From [Haemophilus] felis (GTDB lineage: Bacteria > Pseudomonadota > Gammaproteobacteria > Enterobacterales > Pasteurellaceae): a stretch of 43,339 nucleotides of DNA. The notes beneath the pieces were generated by a model, which was not told the DNA's origin, searched no databases, and saw only the letters and a list, made by a program, of their open reading frames with translations. Shown here piece by piece: positions 36,341 to 43,339 of this stretch. Position numbers and translations under genes: made by a program. Position 1 is the stretch's first letter. Each line of letters opens with the position of its first letter. The stretch spans positions 1 through 43,339 of the forward strand of contig MUYB01000051.1 in assembly GCA_002015125.1 (NCBI GenBank), given 5' to 3'.

Positions 36341-38668
36341 TTAGTTTAGTACGTCCCATAAACTTTGTTTGGGTACTTGAGATTCTGTTGGTGATGAATA
36401 TTCTAATTCAGTTTGTGGCGTTGTTGGACTAGTTGATACATCGCTGCAAAAGCGTTGCCCTTGATCTTGCCATACCGGAATTTTATTTGCACTATCACAG
36501 CTCCAAGCACCGTATTCATTAATGCCAACCCATTGGATACTTGGTAACGTCGGTAAAGACAATGGACTTGTTTGATTACGTCGCAGATAATCACGGTAAA
36601 TTTGTAATGCGCCTGATGCGCCGGTTAATTTCGTGTTGCCATTATCATCTCGTCCAAGCCAGACAGTACTTACATTTTCGCCATCGATTCCCACAAACCA
36701 AGTATCGCGGGCTTCATTGGTTGTGCCAGTTTTACCCGCAAGATGTAGATGGGCAAATTCATTTTGCAAACTGCGCGCAGTACCTTTATTGACCACTTGT
36801 TGCATCGCAAATAAGGTTTGATAAGCCGCTTCTTGTGCAACTACTTGAATTGGGCCTTCATTTTGTTGATAAAGTAAATTACCTTGACGATCAGTAATAC
36901 TATCAATAGTAAATAGTGGAATTTTTTGTCCTTGATTAGCAATCACTTGATATAAATGCGTTACTTGATAAGGGGAAATGGAGTAAGCACCAAGTAATGT
37001 GGCAGGTACATTAGGAATGGTTACTTTATCCCAACCCATCAATTTTTGTGTCTCAATCACTTCTTTGAGACCCACTTTCATTCCAATATTAACGGTAGGA
37101 ATATTTAGGGAACGAGCTAGCGCATCCATTAGCAGGACTGAACCACTATAGCGGCGGTCGTAGTTACGTGGCGTCCATGGTACAGCGCCTTTGATCGGAA
37201 TACTAATAGGTTGGTTGTTGATTGGCGTATTCAAACGAAATAGTTCTGGGTGTGCTAGCGCCGCTAAGTAAATGGACGGTTTGACTAAAGAACCTATTTG
37301 GCGCTGGGCAGATACGGCGCGATTAAAACCCGCATATTGAGTCTGTGTACCGCCGACGATAGCTCGTACTTCACCTAATTTGTAATCAGCCACCACCATA
37401 GCCGCTTGTAAATGCGGATTTTTATGTTTGCTTTGTAATTGGGTGGTCGCATTGACTACCGCCTGTTCTGCTTGTTCTTGGATTTTAGGATCTAGGGTGG
37501 AGAAAATGCGCGCACCCAATAAGCTGGCCGTTTTATTTTCACCTAATTTTTCGCGAAGCTCTGTTTGTAAAGTTTGAATAAAGGCTGGATATTTACGATT
37601 AATTTGCCCTTTAGGTTGTACGCCAAGGGGTCTTGCAATCAAGATGTTATACAGTTCTTCACCAATAACTTTATGCTCAAGTAACAGTTGTAAGACGACA
37701 TTGCGACGTTTTAGCGCCACTTCAGGGTGTCGCCATGGATTATAAGCAGAAGGCCCTTTTACCATACCTACCAATAAGGCTATTTGATCTAAACTGATTT
37801 CTCTCGTTGAAAGACCAAAATAGAAATGACTGGCGAGTTCAAAACCATGAATTTGCACATCGCCATTTTGTCCTAGGTAAATTTCGTTGAGGTAGGTTTC
37901 TAAAATGCGATTTTTGTCATAGCGTGAATCTAATATTAAGGCCATTAAGGCTTCATTAAATTTACGTTTAAATGTACGTTCATTGGTTAAAAATAAGTTT
38001 TTGACTAATTGCTGAGTGAGAGTGCTACCGCCTTGTACCGTATGTCCGGCTTGTAAATTTGTGAAAATAGCACGAGCCACGCCAAGAAAACTAATTCCGT
38101 CATGTTGGAAAAAACGGCGATCTTCAGTGAGCAATAAGGCATCAATTAATAAGCGCGGATACTGTTGTAACTTAATCGCTAAACGTTCTTCTTTATCCGA
38201 TTGCAACATTGCAATGAGCTTAGGTGCGAGTCGAAAAGATTCAATAGCACGTTGATTAATCAAGTCTTCAATAATATGTAATTGATCATTTTGAAAGCGT
38301 AAGCGTAGTACTCGCTGTGCTTCTGGTTGTGTTGGGAATGGAAAAGCTCGGCGGATCAGAACAATGCTATTTTCTTCTATTTTAAAATCGCCAGGTGCAC
38401 CTAATAGAGTAGTTTGACGGTATTCATTATCCAATAATTGTTGTTTGATTTGTTCGAAATGAGGAGATTTGGCACGTTCAATTGTTTCTATGCGACTGTA
38501 CACTTCAACAGGTAATTGCCAAATCTGACCGTCCATTTTTTGGCGAATTTTCCAATCTAAGTAAGCGCCGTAAAAAAGAATTAGACAACAGAAAGTGAAT
38601 CCAACTTTAGCCAATAGGATTTTCCACTTTCCTGTTTGTCTTGTTTTTTTGTTTTTCGGCGCTGGCAT
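36341..38668 (-). CDS. mrcB: Penicillin-binding protein 1B
   Basis: A bifunctional peptidoglycan synthase. It has 775 aa: a short basic cytoplasmic tail, one membrane anchor (about residues 19-36), a UB2H-like region, then the GT51 transglycosylase with the catalytic glutamate E182 in TEDRRFFQHDG and GGSTLTQQLVKN. The transpeptidase has S460 and K463 in GSLVKP, SLN (521-523) and KTGTT (647-651). All catalytic motifs are intact. Its ATG lies 12 bp after the yacL stop, so it is the last gene of an erpA-yacL-mrcB operon. Confidence 0.96.
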   Translation of the reverse strand: MPAPKNKKTRQTGKWKILLAKVGFTFCCLILFYGAYLDWKIRQKMDGQIWQLPVEVYSRIETIERAKSPHFEQIKQQLLDNEYRQTTLLGAPGDFKIEENSIVLIRRAFPFPTQPEAQRVLRLRFQNDQLHIIEDLINQRAIESFRLAPKLIAMLQSDKEERLAIKLQQYPRLLIDALLLTEDRRFFQHDGISFLGVARAIFTNLQAGHTVQGGSTLTQQLVKNLFLTNERTFKRKFNEALMALILDSRYDKNRILETYLNEIYLGQNGDVQIHGFELASHFYFGLSTREISLDQIALLVGMVKGPSAYNPWRHPEVALKRRNVVLQLLLEHKVIGEELYNILIARPLGVQPKGQINRKYPAFIQTLQTELREKLGENKTASLLGARIFSTLDPKIQEQAEQAVVNATTQLQSKHKNPHLQAAMVVADYKLGEVRAIVGGTQTQYAGFNRAVSAQRQIGSLVKPSIYLAALAHPELFRLNTPINNQPISIPIKGAVPWTPRNYDRRYSGSVLLMDALARSLNIPTVNIGMKVGLKEVIETQKLMGWDKVTIPNVPATLLGAYSISPYQVTHLYQVIANQGQKIPLFTIDSITDRQGNLLYQQNEGPIQVVAQEAAYQTLFAMQQVVNKGTARSLQNEFAHLHLAGKTGTTNEARDTWFVGIDGENVSTVWLGRDDNGNTKLTGASGALQIYRDYLRRNQTSPLSLPTLPSIQWVGINEYGAWSCDSANKIPVWQDQGQRFCSDVSTSPTTPQTELEYSSPTESQVPKQSLWDVLN

Positions 38669-38680
38669 AATGACGACCCA

Positions 38681-39046
38681 CTAGTTGTGGTTTTCCCCTT
38701 GGATAAAGTCTAAATAAGATTGTAGGAAATGGATAAAATCCATCGTGCCACAAAAGGCTAAACTTTCTTCATCATAGAAATGGAAATCATCTTCTAAAAT
38801 TTCATCATTTCCGATGGCTAAATTGTTTGCACGAATCACCACTTCATAGGCGTTAATAAATAAGCTGTATTCTTTACCGATAATTTGTAGATCTTGATGT
38901 ATTTTGAGTTGTTGAATTTGCTTGAGAATGTGCTGTATTTGTGGAGAACTTGGATTTTCACTATTTAGCCAATGTGCGAGGGCTTCATGTTCCATAGAAC
39001 ATTTGGCAATCACTTGGCCGATATAATGGGTGAATTGAAAATCCAT
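38681..39046 (-). CDS. yacL: YacL family protein (UPF0231)
   Basis: A small acidic cytoplasmic protein of 121 aa. It aligns from memory along its whole length with E. coli YacL (MDYEF.. start, MGHE..HW near residue 20, EYTLW...EV..RAN and YDEESLS.CG); here these read MDFQF, MEHEALAHW, EYSLFINAYEVVIRAN and YDEESLAFCG. Function unknown. It starts 2 bp after the erpA stop, so the two are probably translated together. Confidence 0.85.
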   Translation of the reverse strand: MDFQFTHYIGQVIAKCSMEHEALAHWLNSENPSSPQIQHILKQIQQLKIHQDLQIIGKEYSLFINAYEVVIRANNLAIGNDEILEDDFHFYDEESLAFCGTMDFIHFLQSYLDFIQGENHN

Positions 39047-39048
39047 AT

Positions 39049-39390
39049 CTATATGCTAAAAGAAGAGCCACAGCCACAAGTTGTGGTGGCATTTGGATTG
39101 TTCACGATAAAGCGCGAGCCTTCTAATCCTTCTGTGTAATCCACAGTACCGCCAATGAGATACTGCAAACTCATTGGATCGACCACTAATTGAACACCTG
39201 ATTTTTCAATGGTTAAGTCGCCTTCATTGACTTTTTCATCAAAGGTAAAACCGTATTGGAAACCGCTACAACCTCCACCTGTAATATATACACGCAATTT
39301 TAAATTGCTGTTTTCTTCTTCACTGATTAGGGCTTTTACCTTGTTTGCTGCCGCATCAGTAAATACAAGAGGTACGCTAATTTCTGTCAT
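39049..39390 (-). CDS. erpA: Iron-sulfur cluster insertion protein ErpA
   Basis: An A-type carrier that delivers Fe-S clusters to target enzymes, including those of isoprenoid synthesis and respiration. It has 113 aa. The three cluster cysteines are C41 ([11 protein letters not shown]), C105 and C107 (TTCGCGSSF), as in E. coli ErpA. First gene of the erpA-yacL-mrcB run. The 5' gap to qseB (39391-39614) is AT-rich; I see no clear regulator site. Confidence 0.95.
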   Translation of the reverse strand: MTEISVPLVFTDAAANKVKALISEEENSNLKLRVYITGGGCSGFQYGFTFDEKVNEGDLTIEKSGVQLVVDPMSLQYLIGGTVDYTEGLEGSRFIVNNPNATTTCGCGSSFSI

Positions 39391-39614
39391 AAATCTATTC
39401 CATATGGCTAAAACTAAGTGGCGTATTATCTAATAACTGACTATTTCATTCAAGAATTTATCCGTGATTTTTCTTTGCGCTGGCTATGAATAATTTTGCT
39501 TTTTTGCAGGGCTAAAAGTATTAAAATTTATGCTTGATAAAATATGATTTCTTAATAACTTATTCAGGTTTAGGATTTATATTGTGATAAAAGAAAAATA
39601 ATGAGAGGTAATTG

Positions 39615-40286
39615 ATGAGAATTTTATTAATTGAAGATGACCCACTAATTGGTGAAGGATTGCAATTAGGGTTAACCAAATCAGGTTTTAGTGTGGATTG
39701 GTTTCAAGACGGAAAAACAGGCTTACATTCAGTAAAATCCGCGCCTTATGATGCCGTTGTGTTAGATCTCACTTTACCTAAAATGGATGGTTTAGATATT
39801 TTGCAGCATTGGCGCAAAGAAAAATTAGATGTACCTGTATTGATTTTAACTGCACGAGGGAGCTTAGATGAGCGAGTGCAAGGTTTACAACTTGGGGCTG
39901 ATGATTATTTGTGTAAACCTTTTGCATTAGCGGAAGTTGTGGCTCGTTTACAGGCACTGATTCGTCGTCGCTATGGGCAAACTGATCCTATTATTGAACA
40001 TAGTTTAGTGAAGTTTGATCCAAATCAGCGGAAGGTCTTTTTACGCGATCAAGAAGTGATTTTAACTACTAGAGAATACAAATTATTAGAACTATTTATG
40101 TTAAATAAAGAACGCGTTTTAGAGCGTTCAATCATAGAGGAAAAACTCTATAACTGGGATGATGAAGTGAGTAGCAATGCCCTTGAAGTGCATATTTACA
40201 ATTTACGTCAAAAATTAGGGAAACAATTTATTCGCACCGTTCACGGAGTAGGTTATGCGTTGGGAAAGAATGACGAAACACTTTAA
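39615..40286 (+). CDS. qseB: Two-component response regulator QseB
   Basis: An OmpR-family regulator of 223 aa. The receiver domain has acidic residues in IEDDP, the phospho-acceptor D51 in VVLDLTLP, and K near LCKPF. The winged-helix DNA-binding domain ends in [27 protein letters not shown] take the ATG at 39615 with GAGG 7 nt upstream; a TTG at 39612 would add one residue. Its 3' end overlaps qseC. QseB versus the close paralogue PmrA is decided on overall pattern ([26 protein letters not shown]) and is not absolute. Confidence 0.88.
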   Translation: MRILLIEDDPLIGEGLQLGLTKSGFSVDWFQDGKTGLHSVKSAPYDAVVLDLTLPKMDGLDILQHWRKEKLDVPVLILTARGSLDERVQGLQLGADDYLCKPFALAEVVARLQALIRRRYGQTDPIIEHSLVKFDPNQRKVFLRDQEVILTTREYKLLELFMLNKERVLERSIIEEKLYNWDDEVSSNALEVHIYNLRQKLGKQFIRTVHGVGYALGKNDETL

Positions 40287-41637
40287 ACCCATGAGTTTAA
40301 GATTTCGTTTAACCTGCTTTATTTCTTTAGCGGCGTTAAGCATTTGGCTGATTTCCACTGCAGTGGCTTGGTATCAAGTGCGTAAAGAAGTGAATGATGT
40401 GTTTGATGCGCAACAAATTTTATTTGCGCAACGTTTAGCATCTTCTGATTTACAACATTTGCTTACAGCACAATCATTAGAATTGAAGGAAAAGAAAAAG
40501 AAGCTTAAATCTTACGATGATGATGCTTTAGCTTTTGCTATTTTTACGGAATCAGGGCATTTATTACTGAGCGACGGTAATAATGGTGAAAACTTTATTT
40601 TTGCGCCAAATCCGAATCAATTCTCCAAAGCTAGATTACAGAATGACGATGATGAATGGCGAATTTTTTGGTTACCTGAGAAGCAGAGCAATCTTGTTAT
40701 CGCCGTTGGGCAAGAAATTGAATTTAGACAAGAATTAGTAAGTCATATGATTCTTGGACAAATGTGGATTTGGTTTGCCAGTTTACCATTTTTACTCACA
40801 ATCATTATTTGGACGATCAGTCGTGAGTTACGCAATTTAAAAAATTTAAGTCAACAATTACGCGCTAGAACACCAGAAGATAATCGTTTATTACCGACTC
40901 AAAACATTCCTAAAGAAATTATGCCTTTAGTGCAGAATTTGAATCAGTTTTTTGAGCGCACCTCGACAATACTTTTACGCGAGCGACGTTTTACTTCTGA
41001 TGCGGCACATGAATTACGTAGTCCTTTAGCGGCGTTACGCGTACAAACAGAATTAGCTCAATTGGCGGATGACGATGAAATTATGCGCCATAAGGCGCTA
41101 ACTAATTTGATTAAAGGTATTGACCGAGCAAATCAATTGGTAGAACAGCTGCTTACATTATCTCGTTTGGATAATTTAAAGCAGCTTGATGATTTAGAGT
41201 CTGTGGCTTGGGAAAAGTTGATTCCTTCTTTAATTGCTGAATTGTATTTTTCCGCACAAAAACGACAAATTGAATTAATCTTTGAACAACAAGGAATTCC
41301 GCCGTTAAAACAAGGAAAAATCTTATTAATTTCGCTTTTATTGCGTAACCTGATTGATAATGCCATTCGCTATTGCCCAATGGGTTGCGTGGTTAAGATT
41401 ATTTTGCAACAAGATAGATTAATTGTGGAAGATAATGGTAACGGGGTTGAGTCAAGCGCTTTAGATAAGTTAGGTCAACGATTTTATCGCCCCGCAGGAC
41501 AAAATGAAAAAGGCAGTGGTTTAGGCCTTTCCATTGTGCATCGCATTGCGGATCTTCATCATTACCAAGTGTCTTTTGAGAGTGTAATGAATGAACAACA
41601 ACAAATCTGCGGTTTTAGGGCTATTGTCTTGTTATAA
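40255..41637 (+). CDS. qseC: Two-component sensor histidine kinase QseC
   Basis: A membrane sensor kinase of 460 aa, partner of QseB. Two membrane segments (about residues 20-40 and 165-185) enclose a periplasmic sensor domain of about 125 residues. The phospho-acceptor H252 is in [19 protein letters not shown], the N box in [14 protein letters not shown], and the G boxes in VEDNGNGV and [10 protein letters not shown]. The start at 40255 (GGAG 6 nt upstream) overlaps qseB by 32 bp; an ATG at 40270 is also possible. In enterobacteria QseC responds to adrenaline/AI-3; the signal here is unknown. Confidence 0.9.
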   Translation: MRWERMTKHFKPMSLRFRLTCFISLAALSIWLISTAVAWYQVRKEVNDVFDAQQILFAQRLASSDLQHLLTAQSLELKEKKKKLKSYDDDALAFAIFTESGHLLLSDGNNGENFIFAPNPNQFSKARLQNDDDEWRIFWLPEKQSNLVIAVGQEIEFRQELVSHMILGQMWIWFASLPFLLTIIIWTISRELRNLKNLSQQLRARTPEDNRLLPTQNIPKEIMPLVQNLNQFFERTSTILLRERRFTSDAAHELRSPLAALRVQTELAQLADDDEIMRHKALTNLIKGIDRANQLVEQLLTLSRLDNLKQLDDLESVAWEKLIPSLIAELYFSAQKRQIELIFEQQGIPPLKQGKILLISLLLRNLIDNAIRYCPMGCVVKIILQQDRLIVEDNGNGVESSALDKLGQRFYRPAGQNEKGSGLGLSIVHRIADLHHYQVSFESVMNEQQQICGFRAIVLL

Positions 41638-41700
41638 AATAAATGTAATTTTTTCGATCTCGCTCCCAAAAAATTAGCTCATTTCTTTCTGAGCAAATTT

Positions 41701-41753
41701 CTTCTCCCTAATATTCTTGCCTAATAGGATTTTGAACAGGAATATTGGGAGAG
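41701..41753 (+). promoter_or_regulatory. Stem-loop that covers the tpsB ribosome site
   Basis: TCTCCC(T)AATATTC (41703-41716) pairs with GAATATTGGGAGA (41740-41752): 13 bp with one bulged T and a 23-nt loop. The 3' arm contains GGGAGAG, the Shine-Dalgarno for the ATG at 41758, so the folded RNA would hide it. Confidence 0.55.
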
Positions 41754-41790
41754 AAATATGCGTTATCATCTTACTTCTTCATTGGTGTTG

Positions 41791-41805
41791 TGCTTGCTTG
41801 CTTGC
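41791..41805 (+). repeat. TGCT tetranucleotide tract in the tpsB signal peptide
   Basis: 3.75 copies of TGCT. Removing one unit would join the ATG at 41758 in frame to ...LLASYGFSKELNVNP, a normal signal peptide. This is the kind of tract that causes phase variation in Haemophilus surface genes, though it is short here. Confidence 0.6.
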
Positions 41806-41898
41806 GAGCTATGGTTTTTCTAAGGAATTAAATGTAAATCCTGTCATCAATCAACAACAATTTTTTGAAAATCTTGATGCCAAGCAACAACTGCAACA

Positions 41899-41923
41899 GC
41901 AAATTCAAGCAGAGCAAATTCAA
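41899..41923 (+). repeat. Direct repeat at the POTRA deletion junction
   Basis: GCAAATTCAA occurs at 41899-41908 and 41914-41923, exactly where the reading frame changes and the POTRA coding region is missing. It may mark the deletion scar. Confidence 0.4.
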
Positions 41924-43047
41924 CATAGGGGAAAGTGATTTGTTACTGCAATATAAGCAAGATTTTCCGTTTCGTGTAACCTTTGCCTTAGATGATTCTG
42001 GCTCAAATGCTACAGAGCGTTGGCAAGGTTCTGCAACCTTATCTATTGATAATTTACTCACAGCAAACGATTTATTTTATAGCAGTTTTACTCATAGTAT
42101 GAAACGCCCTGCTTGGAGTGGTTGAGATGAGCGAGGTCCACGCCAAAGTCAAAGTATCCATTTCCATTATTCTGTTCCTTGGCGTTATTGGTTATTGAGT
42201 TTGAATCATAGTCAGAATCTCTATCACCAACAAGTTGTCGCCGCTTATGGTTCTACGGTGCGTTATTCAGGTAAAAGTGAACAAAGTAAATTCAGTCTTT
42301 CACGAGTTATTTTTCGTAATCATCAACATAAAACGACCTTAACAGCTTCTCTTTGGACTAAGCAGTCCCATAACTTTATTAACGATAATGAAGTGCTTGT
42401 GCAACGTAAACGCACCAGTGGCTGGGAAGCGGCGCTAAATCATAAAGCTTATTTGGGTAAAACCACATTAGAGGTAGGGCTTCAGTATAAGCGAGGCACT
42501 GGCGCTAACAATGCCATTCGTTATCCAGAAGAGCGTTTTAATGAAGGCACCTCTCGAATGCAAATTATCAGTGCTAGCGCCGCTTTAACTTATCCCTTCC
42601 ATTTGGCACAGCAAAAATTCATTTTTCATAGCCAATGGCAAGCACAATGGAACAAAACGCCTTTAGTGCCACAGGATTATTTTAGCGTTGGTGGACGCTA
42701 TAGCGTTCGAGGCACTGACGGGAAATTATCTTTATCTGCGGAACGAGGTTGGAACTGGCGTAATGAATTAGCTTGGCACATAGGAAACAGTAAACAACAG
42801 TTGTTTGCCAGTTTAGATGTGGGAAGAGTGAGTGGGGAGGCGGTAAAAAATTTATTAGGTAACCGATTAATTGGTAGCGCTTTTGGGGTGCGAGGCAGTT
42901 GGAGTCGATTGAATTATGAGATGTTTGTGGGGAAACCGCTTTATTTGCCTCAAGGTTTTCGTAGCAGCTCAACGGTGTTGGGTTTTAATTTGAGTGTGAG
43001 TTTTTAGTAGGAAAGATCAAATTGGATAGGATTAGGAGTGGTGAAGT

Positions 43048-43200
43048 ATGAATAAACAATGTTATCGCGTGATTTTTAGTGAAGTTCAACAAGCTTTTGT
43101 GGTGGTATCTGAACTAGCCAAAATGCAAGGTAAATCTAAGAGCGAAGTGAACAATAAAGAAAAACAAACATTAAATTTACCTGTAGAAGATCAGACTTGA
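43048..43200 (+). pseudogene. Orphan ESPR leader of a TpsA exoprotein
   Basis: A 50-aa reading frame whose first 30 residues (MNKQCYRVIFSEVQQAFVVV, then SELAKMQGKSK) are the extended signal peptide region (ESPR) that starts large hemagglutinin/hemolysin-type TpsA proteins. The passenger is absent: the frame runs into TGA at 43198, where the right-hand IS begins. It follows the tpsB remnant by 40 bp, the normal tpsB-tpsA order. AGGAG lies about 12 nt upstream of the ATG. Confidence 0.85.
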
Positions 43201-43339
43201 TCTGACAATTCACTATAAAAAGTGAGAGTTTCCCGTTTAGAATATGAGTGCAAAATTCAATCTAAACAAAAAAGGAAATTCTCATGTTTTATTCTAACAA
43301 TCCACTTATTAAACACAAGACAGGCTTATTAAATTTAGC
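43201..43339 (+). mobile_element. Left end of an IS481-like insertion sequence
   Basis: Sequence after the ESPR remnant leads into a transposase start at 43284. An inverted repeat AGATCA/TGATCT spans 43189-43204 at the junction. The terminal repeat cannot be fixed because the other end lies outside the window. Confidence 0.6.
43284..43339 (+). CDS. Transposase N-terminus (IS481-like), cut by the window edge
   Basis: Only 18 codons are present (MFYSNNPLIKHKTGLLNL). This opening matches from memory IS481-family transposases of Pasteurellaceae and related bacteria, which continue into a helix-turn-helix. AAAGGA lies 8 nt before the ATG. Confidence 0.65.
   Translation, partial: MFYSNNPLIKHKTGLLNL

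Larger units (their letters stand above)
41758..43007 (+). pseudogene. Decayed ShlB/FhaC-type two-partner secretion transporter
   Basis: Remnant of an outer-membrane TpsB protein. A signal peptide starts at 41758 (MRYHLTSSLVLCLLAC). The frame must then move by one to reach the linker helix (KELNVNPVINQQQFFENLDAKQ) and again, near 41923, to reach the barrel (FNIGESDLLLQYKQDFPFRV). The two POTRA domains (about 150 residues) expected between helix and barrel are missing. A TGA at 42123-42125 interrupts the barrel and is followed in frame by DERGPRQSQSIHFHYSVPWRYW. The rest of the barrel, with VGGRYSVRGTDG and a C-terminal Phe, is well preserved, so decay may be recent. It lies behind qseBC and before the tpsA remnant. 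Confidence 0.85.

Noticed and set aside
36541..36821. Overlapping frames opposite mrcB, and similar frames opposite gyrA, hsdR, hsdM, nrdD and others
   Set aside because: They are antisense or out-of-frame shadows of well-supported genes, without ribosome sites or family features.

Overview
The window looks like a chromosomal segment of a Pasteurellaceae bacterium (Haemophilus/Aggregatibacter/Avibacterium-like). This rests on low GC, family-typical protein sequences, and a gene order fldA-fur / ybfF / seqA-menE-mscK-aroC-mepA-yfcA-lpxM that I recall from H. influenzae. No genus can be fixed from sequence alone. Both edges fall inside transposase genes: a zinc-ribbon type on the left and an IS481-like one on the right. 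The window may therefore be a contig that breaks at repeated IS copies.

Layout. 1-480: partial IS. 481-4137: anaerobic ribonucleotide reductase nrdD and its activase nrdG, separated by a reverse-strand higBA toxin-antitoxin pair; nrdD has tandem NrdR boxes over its promoter. 4211-7281: sirB2-like gene and gyrA (reverse). 7467-8064: a BrnT-like/antitoxin pair. 8171-8884: ubiG. 8907-16668: a type I restriction-modification cassette in the unusual order hsdR-hsdS1-hsdM-hsdS2, bounded by two copies of one 35-bp terminator. 16702-18636: fur, fldA, ybfF (reverse). 18712-30709: a long forward run, seqA-menE-mscK-aroC-mepA-yfcA-lpxM-apt-dnaX. 30759-39390: a reverse run of cydC-cydD-trxB, cnoX, and mrcB-yacL-erpA. 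39615-41637: the qseBC two-component system. 41758-43200: a decayed two-partner secretion locus (tpsB pseudogene plus an orphan ESPR leader of tpsA), cut off by the right-hand IS.

Most genes are housekeeping: deoxynucleotide supply, replication and its control, quinone and cytochrome bd biogenesis, thiol redox, cell wall, lipid A and aromatic amino acids. The accessory content is the two toxin-antitoxin pairs, the hsd cassette, the tps remnant and the IS ends.

The most interesting part is the hsd cassette. It has two complete specificity genes with four different target-recognition domains. The two genes share a 227-bp central repeat (about 96% identical) and a 79-bp 3' repeat, so domain exchange by recombination is possible. 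The leader of hsdS1 resembles the 3' end of hsdM, and the spacers around hsdS1 are packed with GTAG-footed REP-like hairpins. Other notable items are an A10 slippery run in dnaX with an immediate -1 stop (a gamma/tau switch), and a TGCT tetranucleotide tract in the tpsB signal peptide whose unit number decides the frame.
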